Part shown: positions 6,642 to 13,935 of the stretch, piece by piece
How the letters are laid out: the number at the start of each line of letters is the position of its first letter
How positions within the stretch are numbered: the stretch's first letter is position 1
Assembly (NCBI GenBank): GCA_013151465.1
Contig: JAADIF010000086.1
Coordinates: forward strand, 1-15,974
Reading direction: 5' to 3'
Source of the DNA: Microcaldota archaeon
Lineage (GTDB): Archaea > Aenigmatarchaeota > Aenigmatarchaeia > QMZP01 > QMZT01
Length of the DNA stretch: 15,974 bases
Position numbers and translations under genes: made by a program
The notes under the pieces: generated by a model
Database searches by the model: none
What the model saw: only the letters and a program-made list of their open reading frames with translations
Told to the model about the DNA's origin: nothing

Positions 6642-9600
6642 ATGCAAAGAAATATGCAAAGAAAACTCTATATATATTTATTGATTGTACTTTTCTCATT
6701 TCAGATAGTTGTTCAGAGTTGTGATGCTATAGATGCGGGGGATATAAATAGCGTAATAGTCAAAGGGTCGTGGAAAAACGACCCTGCTCACAAGCTCGCT
6801 ACAGACGGTCTCACATCCTTTATGAAATCTGTTTATGGAAAAAATGTTGATGTTGTTTCCGATACGTCCATCAGCGCTATTCCCAACAACGCTCTCATCA
6901 TAGGGGATAAAGGAAATACATGGATAAACAAACTCGTGAAAAACGGGGCGCTCAGCATGCCTTCTCTAAAGAAGGACGGTTTCATAATAAAATCTGTAAA
7001 TTACGGAGGGAAAAATCTCATCATAATTTCCGGAAATGGTATATTGGGCAATGTTTACGGCATCTTTTATTTTACCGAGCGCTTCAGGTTGGATCACGAC
7101 AAATCAGATTGGAATATCAGAAGAGAGCCGGAATTTCCCATCAGGGTATGCCATGGCACGGTTTCCATCGAATTTTGCCTTCAGATGGGTGGTAATTATA
7201 AAGAAGCGGGCGGATGTAATTGGTTCACAGCGCTGGATTATAATGGTTACGAAAATGGAAAATATATCCCATCAGCCAACCCCTGCAATTTCAATTCAAG
7301 AAATATCAACGAAGTAAAAAAATATCATATAAAGACATATTCACATGGCGATGTATTCACCGTCCCAGATTCGATGCCTACATCATCTGGAAAACTTACC
7401 GATGAAAAATGGGAGATGCTTGATTATCAGATACGCAAATTCTTTGCTTCTTATCCCGTTGACATTGCACAAGTATCTTATGCAAGACATGTGCCCATTA
7501 ATAATCCACCAGACGGTTTTAAAACAGAAAGTGTTAATTGGAGAAGCTATCGGGATTTGGGAAAGATGACAGCGATCCTTTCAAAGGCGGCGAGGGATTA
7601 TAACAGGCACATCCTTATTAGGACATGGGATGATATGGGCGAAGTGATCGGCAATCCAGGACACTGGCATACCGATATACAAAAGCATCATGACATAGTA
7701 GAAGAGGCACGAAGGCTTGGTGCTGATATGGATAAAGTCATTTTCCAGTTCAAATACACCCCAGGTGACTTTATGCGTTACCAGGAATATAATCCTGTCG
7801 TTGCCAGCAGGATTGGCAATTTCCTTGTCAAATGGCAGGTAGGAGGACGTGAATACGGAGGTTTTGGCATCCTGCCATATTATCAAGGTATGATTTTTGC
7901 CGAAGGGAATTATGAGAAACTTCCCAAAGCCGGCATGAAAAAAATGAAAGAGGATGGAACTATTGGGGTGGGCAGCATTGCGGAGAAAGGTGTATGGGAT
8001 AGATCGAGTGATTATGCATTTGCTCATCTATGGTGGGATGTTGATTCCGATCCGCGCGTCCTTGCAAAGGAGTGGGCGGCTTTGGAACTTGGAGTGGAAT
8101 ATGATTCTCCACTGGCACAGACACTTGCATCTGCGGTAATAGATAGTCCCGAAATAAATTTGAAAACATTATACATCAAGGAACATAACATTCACTCGGA
8201 AAAATATGGAGATTTGATGGTCTTTACACATCGCAATTATCTGCTCGGAAAAGCCGAACAATGGCCGTATAGTCTTGATGATGCATTCACGGATCTTAAA
8301 AGCTCAGATAAGGTGCAGAATGCTATTGAAGAAAAGAAAGAAGCCACAAGGATGATCAATCTCTTTCTTGCCCGTATAGATTCATTGAGGCAGAATGCCC
8401 CTGCCGGAAAGGATGATTTTGTAAACAAGATGTACGCATCGGCATTGCAATACAAGTATCTGGTTTATACTGTTAGATATTATGTATCCGGCATGCTCGC
8501 CTACTGGAACGGCGACAATTCCAAAGCACGGGAATATCTGCGCGATTGGAAAATTTCATGGGATTTTTATGAAAACCAGATAAAAGGACCTGATTATAAT
8601 CCAGAGAGGGATAGTTATCATCCTCCTAAATTGATTGGAGCTGATTTCGGTGCCGAAAATAAGAAAGGGGAGCACCCATGGAGTTATAAGAATCTATATG
8701 CAGACGGAGAAGATAAGCCAGGTTCGATGACAAGAGATATAGAGAATATAGCGCATATGAAAAATAATTTTTATAGGGGCATATATCCTGAGAGGTTATT
8801 GCATTTCTCTAAATTTTCGGATGATATGAGCTTTGAGGCATATGTCGGCGTGCCTTATCGCGCTCTGGCAAACAGGAATTACCTTATTGTAGCCGACATA
8901 ACAAATGTAGACGGGTTTATGGGTGATGGGAATGCACAGATATCTAACATCAAGCTTGATATCAAAACTGATGGGAAACAGGCCGGAACTGTACTCTTTT
9001 CCAATAATCCCATATCAAGTCATGACGTTCCCCTTTTGATGGCAACAAACTGGAATTCCAACGATGGGGGTATTGTAACATCCACGATCGAGTTCGACTA
9101 TGACGGAAATCATTATATTCTTTCCGGTATAGAACCTTTACCTTCCGAAAGCTGCCAATGTAGCCAGTGGATAGATCAAGGTTGCGGTCATGGTTCGTGT
9201 GAGGGTGATGAAATGTTTCAGGTAAGGACATGTACTAATACAGGCTGTGATTCAGAATCGCGTTGTGTTTCTGATAAGTCGTGCGAAAATGCTGATGACA
9301 AAACATCCATCTCATATGAACTGAATCTGACCAAAGGATGGAACATTATATTTATACCTACTGAAGATCATGTCGATATTCCATCACTTGGTGTATGCGG
9401 AAAAATAAATGCATATGTCTTGAATGGAAGAAGGCTTAAAGCCGTCGATGCATTCGTTTCAGGGAAATCATATATAGTAAGGATGAGAAAGAACTGCACC
9501 CTAAATCTAACCGGATCGATGCTGTCTGCCCGTCAGGTTGAAATAAAACAATGGTGGAACATCGTTGGATTCAGGAGAGGCATTTTATATGAAGAAATCA

Positions 9601-9731
9601 CTGCTGTATGTGGGAAGTGTTTGATTCTTTCTTTCAAAGATAGAATATTTCGGCTTATAAGACCAGGAGAATATTTGAAAGAGAACAAAGCATATCTTAT
9701 AAGAAGCCAGAAAAACTGCATCATGACCTAA
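6642..9731 (+). CDS. Exported GH67-like (alpha-glucuronidase-like) protein with TSP1-like and duplicated C-terminal modules
   Basis: The 1029-residue product starts with a signal segment (8-26) ending in VQSC; C27 could be a weak lipobox. Residues about 35-165 resemble the GH67 N-terminal domain, with GNGILGNVYGIFYFTERF (131-148). The barrel follows (about 165-560). FKYTPGDF (370-377) and GGREYGG (401-407) place D376 and E404 where GH67 enzymes have their catalytic Asp and Glu, with the same 28-residue spacing I recall from characterised members. E296 is a candidate acid. The family removes (methyl)glucuronic acid from xylan oligosaccharides; the substrate here is unknown. Residues 838-881 hold 8 cysteines in a TSP1-like module, followed by two related GWN-type repeats (about 892-957 and 963-1029). 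There is no C-terminal membrane anchor. An alternative start is ATG 6654. The DNA looks more A/T-rich than its neighbours. Confidence 0.8.
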   Translation: MQRNMQRKLYIYLLIVLFSFQIVVQSCDAIDAGDINSVIVKGSWKNDPAHKLATDGLTSFMKSVYGKNVDVVSDTSISAIPNNALIIGDKGNTWINKLVKNGALSMPSLKKDGFIIKSVNYGGKNLIIISGNGILGNVYGIFYFTERFRLDHDKSDWNIRREPEFPIRVCHGTVSIEFCLQMGGNYKEAGGCNWFTALDYNGYENGKYIPSANPCNFNSRNINEVKKYHIKTYSHGDVFTVPDSMPTSSGKLTDEKWEMLDYQIRKFFASYPVDIAQVSYARHVPINNPPDGFKTESVNWRSYRDLGKMTAILSKAARDYNRHILIRTWDDMGEVIGNPGHWHTDIQKHHDIVEEARRLGADMDKVIFQFKYTPGDFMRYQEYNPVVASRIGNFLVKWQVGGREYGGFGILPYYQGMIFAEGNYEKLPKAGMKKMKEDGTIGVGSIAEKGVWDRSSDYAFAHLWWDVDSDPRVLAKEWAALELGVEYDSPLAQTLASAVIDSPEINLKTLYIKEHNIHSEKYGDLMVFTHRNYLLGKAEQWPYSLDDAFTDLKSSDKVQNAIEEKKEATRMINLFLARIDSLRQNAPAGKDDFVNKMYASALQYKYLVYTVRYYVSGMLAYWNGDNSKAREYLRDWKISWDFYENQIKGPDYNPERDSYHPPKLIGADFGAENKKGEHPWSYKNLYADGEDKPGSMTRDIENIAHMKNNFYRGIYPERLLHFSKFSDDMSFEAYVGVPYRALANRNYLIVADITNVDGFMGDGNAQISNIKLDIKTDGKQAGTVLFSNNPISSHDVPLLMATNWNSNDGGIVTSTIEFDYDGNHYILSGIEPLPSESCQCSQWIDQGCGHGSCEGDEMFQVRTCTNTGCDSESRCVSDKSCENADDKTSISYELNLTKGWNIIFIPTEDHVDIPSLGVCGKINAYVLNGRRLKAVDAFVSGKSYIVRMRKNCTLNLTGSMLSARQVEIKQWWNIVGFRRGILYEEITAVCGKCLILSFKDRIFRLIRPGEYLKENKAYLIRSQKNCIMT
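9150..9284 (+). other. Eight-cysteine TSP1-like module within the GH67-like protein
   Basis: Codons 837-881 encode a module with cysteines at 838, 840, 848, 853, 864, 869, 875 and 881, a CxCSxW opening and a VRTC segment. The spacing resembles small TSP1-like repeats in archaeal surface proteins. The even count allows four disulfides. It probably acts as a spacer or binding module. Confidence 0.5.
9315..9728 (+). repeat. Tandem protein repeat at the C-terminus of the GH67-like protein
   Basis: Two diverged copies of about 65 residues each are encoded here. Copy 1 (about 892-957) has KGWNIIFIP, GVCGK, KSYIVR and KNCTL. Copy 2 (about 963-1029) has QWWNIVGF, AVCGK, KAYLIR and KNCIM. The order and spacing of W-N, C-G-K, Y-x-x-R and K-N-C agree, so each copy probably has one disulfide. 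The repeat is visible in protein, not as a long DNA repeat. Confidence 0.7.
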
Positions 9732-9776
9732 ATATAATAACATGCCATAATTAGCCATTTTCAATCTAAACTTCCG

Positions 9777-10355
9777 TTATCCAGTCTTCTTCATTTTGCC
9801 AAAATGTTTCAATCCTTTAAACCAGTCAAGAGGATTTGCCGTCTTGAGGTCTTCGAGAAGAAGACGCGCGGAATCGGTTACAAGATATTTGTCCGTGTTT
9901 TCGAGCCATTCTCCTATATCGTATCCGCGTACCTGTAGCTCCCTTGCCATGAATGCCATCTCAAGAAGGTCTGCATCCTTTGCAATGTTTCCCGCAATTG
10001 TGTTTCTTTCCTCCACCTGCTCCCAGAGCGACATCAATTCATCAGAAAAATCCAGATTCCGGAGCTGCTCCTTTACGGCGCGCCTTTCGTCCGCCTCAAC
10101 ATAGCGGTTTGCTATCTTGTGGATGTCGCCTAATCTGCATTCCCCCATGTCATGGAACACGCACATTGAAACAATTTCATGAGGATTTTCATATTTTTCC
10201 ATCTTCGCAAGGACGTATCCTATCTGCGCCGCACGGAGGGAATGCTCGGCAACGCTGTCCGGATGATCCACGCCGAGAAGGCGCCATCCCTCATGCTTTA
10301 TTCTTCTCAGCTGCCCCCATTCAAAAATAATATTTATCAAATCTTTAGCATTCAT
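9777..10355 (-). CDS. HD-domain phosphohydrolase, YfbR/HDDC2-like (probable 5'-nucleotidase)
   Basis: The 192-residue protein has the HD-fold metal site: H38 in VAEHSLRAAQ, the H68-D69 doublet in VFHDMGE, and D129 in KDADLLEM. Layout and length match the YfbR/HDDC2 group, whose studied members dephosphorylate (deoxy)nucleoside monophosphates using a divalent metal. W24 in HEGWRLLGV and the following HPDSVAEH are also typical of the group. ATG 10355 is supported by a TATA box 26 bases upstream. The gene is divergent from the IPP isomerase gene, with 56 bases between starts, and convergent with the GH67-like gene. A role in nucleotide turnover is likely; the exact nucleotide is not known. Confidence 0.88.
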   Translation of the reverse strand: MNAKDLINIIFEWGQLRRIKHEGWRLLGVDHPDSVAEHSLRAAQIGYVLAKMEKYENPHEIVSMCVFHDMGECRLGDIHKIANRYVEADERRAVKEQLRNLDFSDELMSLWEQVEERNTIAGNIAKDADLLEMAFMARELQVRGYDIGEWLENTDKYLVTDSARLLLEDLKTANPLDWFKGLKHFGKMKKTG

Positions 10356-10376
10356 ATCAAAACTATAATCCTTGAA

Positions 10377-10385
10377 TTTATAAAA
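10377..10385. promoter_or_regulatory. Near-palindromic TATA element between divergent HD and IPP isomerase genes
   Basis: TTTATAAAA reads as a TATA box on both strands. On the minus strand its centre is about 26 bases from ATG 10355; on the plus strand it is about 31 bases from ATG 10412. No other equally good box is correctly placed for the plus gene (TGTATAATT at 10397 is too close), so one element may serve both directions. Confidence 0.5.
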
Positions 10386-10411
10386 ACTGATTACAATGTA
10401 TAATTGATTTT

Positions 10412-11422
10412 ATGGATAAAGAAAAAATCATAGAAAACAGAAAGGCTGATCACATAAAAATATGTCTCGAAAAGGATGTCGAATTTAAGAAAACGAACGG
10501 CTTCGAAAGTTATGATTTTGAGCATTATGCGCTACCCGACATAAACATGGACGAAATTGATTTGAGGACGCGATTTCTTGGAAAACCTTTCAATTATCCT
10601 TTTTTCATAACGGCTATAACCGGCGGAACTGTGCAGGCTGAGAAAATCAACAAAACGCTTGCAAAAGCAGCAGAAGCCATTGGCATAGGTTTTGGCCTTG
10701 GAAGCCAAAGGGCGATGCTCAAGGATCACTCCCTCAAAAAGACATATGACGTGAGGGGCGTTGCACCATCCACTTTCATTGCAGGAAACATAGGCGCCGT
10801 CCAGCTTCCAGAATACAATATGGAGCAGATAGACTCGCTTGTCACTGACCTGAACCTTGATGCACTGTGCATCCATCTCAATGCGGCGCAGGAAGCGGTG
10901 CAACCGGAAGGAGATACAAGCTGGGAGGGGGTTGCCGACAAAATAAAGGAAATGTCAAAGAGCACAAACTTTCCCGTAATCGCAAAAGAGACGGGTTGCG
11001 GCATATCCGGCAAAACGGCAAAACTTCTGAAAGACTTAAAGGTTTCAGCGATTGACATAAGTGGCGCAGGCGGCACTTCATGGGTAAAAGTTGAACAATA
11101 CAGAAGCAATTCCGATATGAATATTTTCAATGAATGGGGCATTCCGACAGCGCAGTCGCTTATCGAAACTGTGCAGGAGGTCGATATCCCTGTCATAGCA
11201 TCTGGGGGGATAAGAAACGGCCTTGAAGTGGCAAAGGCGCTTGCCATGGGCGCCTCACTTGCCGGCTTTGCCTTACCAGTATTAAAGCATGCAACAAAAG
11301 GTTTCGAAAGTGTTGTCGCCTACTTTGAAAAAATAGCAGATGAACTTAGAACTGCAATGTTTCTTGTAAACGCATCAAATCTTGAAGAATTGAGAAAAAA
11401 CACAATCATAAAAGTTGTGTGA
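10412..11422 (+). CDS. fni: Type 2 isopentenyl-diphosphate delta-isomerase (FMN-dependent)
   Basis: This enzyme interconverts isopentenyl and dimethylallyl diphosphate for archaeal membrane lipid (isoprenoid) synthesis in the cytoplasm, using reduced FMN and Mg2+. The 336-residue length is normal. Recognised motifs: RKADHI (10-15) near the N-terminus; AITGG (68-72); GSQRAM (97-102); HLNAAQEAVQPEGD (155-168), with N157, Q160 and E161 as the conserved active-site set; KETGCG (192-197); DISGAGGTSW (215-224); and ASGGIRNG (263-270) plus ALAMGA (276-281) for FMN phosphate binding. All are intact. The start lacks a Shine-Dalgarno, and the mRNA probably has at most a very short leader. No other mevalonate pathway gene is nearby. 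Confidence 0.96.
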   Translation: MDKEKIIENRKADHIKICLEKDVEFKKTNGFESYDFEHYALPDINMDEIDLRTRFLGKPFNYPFFITAITGGTVQAEKINKTLAKAAEAIGIGFGLGSQRAMLKDHSLKKTYDVRGVAPSTFIAGNIGAVQLPEYNMEQIDSLVTDLNLDALCIHLNAAQEAVQPEGDTSWEGVADKIKEMSKSTNFPVIAKETGCGISGKTAKLLKDLKVSAIDISGAGGTSWVKVEQYRSNSDMNIFNEWGIPTAQSLIETVQEVDIPVIASGGIRNGLEVAKALAMGASLAGFALPVLKHATKGFESVVAYFEKIADELRTAMFLVNASNLEELRKNTIIKVV

Positions 11423-11423
11423 G

Positions 11424-11437
11424 TGTCGTTGTAGCGA
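11424..11437. terminator. Weak hairpin between convergent IPP isomerase and kinase genes
   Basis: GTCG and CGAC can pair around a 6-base loop just after the isomerase stop, in a 30-base convergent gap. T-rich sequence follows at 11458. The stem is only 4 bp, so termination is a guess from position. Confidence 0.2.
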
Positions 11438-11452
11438 CGTTGATACAATATA

Positions 11453-11944
11453 TCAGATTTTTTCAAGAACACTCTTCATAAACTCTTCTTTCTTATCAAA
11501 GAAATCTTCAAGATTGAGAATGATGTGCTCCTCTTTGATGGGCTCCCAGAGTTTTTTCATTTTAAGGTAAACCTCAAAATCTGCATCGGAAAGATCTTTT
11601 CTTTTTTCAATCCATTTCTTTATCCTTTCCTCTTTATTTGTGCATTCCACGATTTTCATCTCTTCTGTAAGTGTTTCTGCAAGTTTTTTCGCCCTTTTCC
11701 TGTATTTCTCACGGTAGAATGTACCATCCAGTATTACGGATTTTCCTGCTCTCACCAGATATTCAGCGACAAGAAAGAAGACGTCATATACGCGTTCCTT
11801 GTCTTCTTCAGAATATGAGGGCGAACCGCTTAGTTTTTTTCTTACTTCATCTGTCCTCAAAAGAAAAAGATCCAATTCTTCAGAAAGGGCTTTGCCAAAA
11901 GACGTTTTCCCTGTACCCGGAAGCCCGCATAAAAGAACTATCAT
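11453..11944 (-). CDS. P-loop kinase of the AAA_33/zeta-toxin-like group
   Basis: This 163-residue ATPase fold begins directly with a Walker A motif, GLPGTGKTS (7-15). RTDEVRKKL (30-38) and ILDGTFYR (71-78) fit the substrate-contacting acid and the strand after helix 3 in small-molecule or nucleic acid kinases of the AAA_33 group. ERIKKWIEKR (106-115) may be the lid region with arginines. The family includes kinases for nucleosides, RNA ends, tRNA-bound serine and sugars, so the substrate cannot be named. It starts 9 bases after the secreted-protein gene stop, so the two are likely co-transcribed. TGTGATGAT before the ATG gives a GTGAT ribosome site with 3-base spacing. No antitoxin-like partner is visible. 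Confidence 0.8.
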   Translation of the reverse strand: MIVLLCGLPGTGKTSFGKALSEELDLFLLRTDEVRKKLSGSPSYSEEDKERVYDVFFLVAEYLVRAGKSVILDGTFYREKYRKRAKKLAETLTEEMKIVECTNKEERIKKWIEKRKDLSDADFEVYLKMKKLWEPIKEEHIILNLEDFFDKKEEFMKSVLEKI

Positions 11945-11953
11945 ATCATCACA

Positions 11954-12547
11954 TCAAAGCCCTCTCATGGTTATTGTCGCCTTGTTTGAAACTGTTCCAT
12001 TATTTGAAACAACAACCCTTCTTTCACCCTTGTTGAAGACGCCCCTCTGGCCAACAAGGTCAACAAGGTCATATGCCAGATACATCCGAATATCATATCC
12101 TTTCCCGAGTCCGAATCCAAAAGACGGTTTCGGTTTGTCAAGAAATGTCTTGGCTTCTACGATACCTATCATATTTTCTATCTTCTTGTAGCTTCCCTTG
12201 CTAAAGACAGCAAACACCATCGACCTTTCAAACGACTGGTTTGTTGTCATAGAGTATGTGCTCGTCGAGCTTGAAACGGAAACAGAATATGGCGTTTTCA
12301 GATAATAAACAAGACCTGTAAGTGCGTCATTTTCATAAGAGCATACATAGTAGTGAGGCAGGGTTGTATATGTCGCAGAATTCATGCTTCCTGCGGCAAC
12401 CTCTCCCTGACCGGGTATATAGACAGTCGCATCCGTATTCGTGAGTGTCATCGTAACCTGAAAGGAGTGGACTGCAAAAGCCGATGACGGCAATGACGAA
12501 ACAACGAGAATGCACGCCATGATAATGGATAAATAAAATGCCCTCAT
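11954..12547 (-). CDS. Secreted protein of unknown function
   Basis: I do not recognise this family. The product is 197 residues, with a clear signal peptide (hydrophobic core about 5-22) and a probable signal peptidase I site after AFA (residue 25). The mature part is rich in S, T, V and Y, alternates in a way that suggests beta structure, and contains NQS and NGT sequons that could be N-glycosylated. GFGFGLGKGYDI lies in the middle. There is no C-terminal membrane segment, so it is probably released or bound to the surface. The start ATG 12547 has a TATA-like box about 25 bases upstream and no Shine-Dalgarno. It is first in a likely two-gene unit with the P-loop kinase and divergent from RuBisCO. 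Confidence 0.75.
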   Translation of the reverse strand: MRAFYLSIIMACILVVSSLPSSAFAVHSFQVTMTLTNTDATVYIPGQGEVAAGSMNSATYTTLPHYYVCSYENDALTGLVYYLKTPYSVSVSSSTSTYSMTTNQSFERSMVFAVFSKGSYKKIENMIGIVEAKTFLDKPKPSFGFGLGKGYDIRMYLAYDLVDLVGQRGVFNKGERRVVVSNNGTVSNKATITMRGL

Positions 12548-12568
12548 ACATAATAATTGTCGGATGCC

Positions 12569-12576
12569 CTTAATAG
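12569..12576 (-). promoter_or_regulatory. TATA box of the secreted-protein/kinase unit
   Basis: CTATTAAG on the minus strand is centred about 25.5 bases before ATG 12547, the leaderless spacing seen for several genes here. Confidence 0.45.
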
Positions 12577-12599
12577 GATTTTCATTGCACGCAATTCAC

Positions 12600-12607
12600 A
12601 ATATAAA
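12600..12607 (+). promoter_or_regulatory. TATA box of the RuBisCO/AMP phosphorylase operon
   Basis: AATATAAA is centred about 37 bases before ATG 12641. A transcript starting near 12630 would have a leader of about 11 bases that contains GGTGA (12631-12635), a match to the 16S rRNA tail. Confidence 0.5.
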
Positions 12608-12640
12608 TGTGCCCAATTAAACTAATAACAGGTGAAGTGG

Positions 12641-13918
12641 ATGGTGGAATATTTGGATATTGGTTATGAATATGGTTCTAATGACCTCGTTGCGGAGTAT
12701 TATGCAGAGCCTGCAAAAGGCCTTACCCTCGAAAAGGCGGCAGAGCATCTTGCAAAGGAGTCAAGTATAGGAACGTGGACTGACATATCCACGATGAATG
12801 AAAGAATTGCAACAAAATTGAAACCGCACATATTCGAAGTTGATAAAAAGAAAAATATTGTCAAGATTGCATATCCTTCAGAGCTCTTTGAGAACGGCAA
12901 TATGGCCCAGGTATATTCTGCGATAGCTGGAAACATCTTCGGAATGAACGCGGTGAAGAACCTGCGCCTTGAAGATATCGATTTTCCAATTAAGATGATA
13001 AAGGGCTTCAAAGGCCCAAAATTTGGAATACGCGGGGTAAGAAAGCTTCTGAAAGTAAAGGATAGACCTCTTGCCGGAACAATAGTGAAGCCAAAAGTAG
13101 GGCTCAATCCATCACAACACGCAAAAGTCGCTTATAATGCATGGGTGGGAGGCCTTGACATCGTAAAGGATGACGAGAATCTCACATCGATGAAATTCAA
13201 CAAGTTTGAAGAGAGGATAATAAAGACGCTGGAGCTAAGGGACAGGGCAGAATCAGAAACAGGGGAAAGGAAGATGTATATGCCAAACGTCACTGCAGAA
13301 ACGCAAACAATGCTAAAGCGCGCGGAATTTGTAAAGGAGCATGGCGGGGAATATGTCATGATTGATATCCTGACGGCCGGATGGAGCGGGCTTCAATCGT
13401 TAAGGGAGGCAGACCTTGGTCTTGTCATCCATGCACACAGGGCGATGCACGGGGCTCTCACGCGAAATGAAAGGCATGGCATCTCGATGATAGCGCTCGC
13501 AAAAACGGCGCGGATAATAGGCGTTGACCAGATACATATAGGAACCGCAGTCGGCAAGATGCATGGCGGTACAGGGGAAGTGAAAATGCTTGAAATAGAA
13601 GTTGAAGAAAAGTTTGTTCCCGAAAATGACAATCAGCATATACTCGAACAGGAATATGCAAACCTAAAGCCCGTTTTTGCGGTCGCATCTGGCGGGCTTC
13701 ATCCGGGGCTTACTGCACCGCTTATGGATATTCTGGGAAAAAATGTGATAATGCAGTATGGCGGCGGATGCCACGGCCATCCCGAAGGAACACGTGCAGG
13801 CGCCGTTGCGATACGCCAGTCAATCGATGCAAAAATAAAGGGAATTGATGTGAAAACATACGCAAGAACGCACAAAGAACTTGCTTTTGCCCTGAAAAAA
13901 TGGGGTTATAAAAAATAA
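12641..13918 (+). CDS. rbcL: Ribulose-1,5-bisphosphate carboxylase, form III
   Basis: The product (425 residues from ATG 12641) fixes CO2 onto ribulose bisphosphate, giving two 3-phosphoglycerate. In archaea form III enzymes act in nucleotide salvage. The active-site set is complete, with spinach equivalents in brackets: E40, T45, W46 (E60, T65, W66); N98 (N123); K150 and K152 in IVKPKVG (K175, K177); K176, D178, E179 in VKDDEN (carbamylated K201, D203, E204); H266, R267 (H294, R295); H299 (H327); loop-6 K306 (K334); S350 (S379); and GGG 374-376. It lacks the roughly 30-residue insert of form II/III enzymes, and its C-terminus (HKELAFALKKWG) is like form III. No small subunit is seen. GTG 12632 is an alternative start. 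The AMP phosphorylase gene follows after 17 bases. Confidence 0.97.
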   Translation: MVEYLDIGYEYGSNDLVAEYYAEPAKGLTLEKAAEHLAKESSIGTWTDISTMNERIATKLKPHIFEVDKKKNIVKIAYPSELFENGNMAQVYSAIAGNIFGMNAVKNLRLEDIDFPIKMIKGFKGPKFGIRGVRKLLKVKDRPLAGTIVKPKVGLNPSQHAKVAYNAWVGGLDIVKDDENLTSMKFNKFEERIIKTLELRDRAESETGERKMYMPNVTAETQTMLKRAEFVKEHGGEYVMIDILTAGWSGLQSLREADLGLVIHAHRAMHGALTRNERHGISMIALAKTARIIGVDQIHIGTAVGKMHGGTGEVKMLEIEVEEKFVPENDNQHILEQEYANLKPVFAVASGGLHPGLTAPLMDILGKNVIMQYGGGCHGHPEGTRAGAVAIRQSIDAKIKGIDVKTYARTHKELAFALKKWGYKK

Positions 13919-13926
13919 ACCGGAAA

Positions 13927-13932
13927 GGTGAT
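13927..13932 (+). promoter_or_regulatory. Shine-Dalgarno GGTGAT for the TTG start of AMP phosphorylase
   Basis: GGTGAT ends 3 bases before TTG 13936. It matches the extended complement of the archaeal 16S tail (GGAGGTGAT) and lies in the 17-base gap after rbcL, supporting the TTG start. Confidence 0.6.
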
Positions 13933-13935
13933 TTC

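Noticed and set aside
7581..8027. A 148-codon minus-strand open frame inside the GH67-like gene
   Set aside because: It is antisense to the glycosidase barrel including the D376 region; there is no ribosome site or domain.
11453..11944. Zeta-type toxin of a toxin-antitoxin system
   Set aside because: The P-loop kinase fold fits, but no small antitoxin gene is adjacent; the partner is a signal-peptide protein. A general kinase call is safer.
12632..12640. GTG 12632 as the RuBisCO start, leaderless
   Set aside because: It is possible from the TATA position, but GGTGA at 12631-12635 is well placed for ATG 12641, and the MVE N-terminus from that ATG resembles other form III enzymes.
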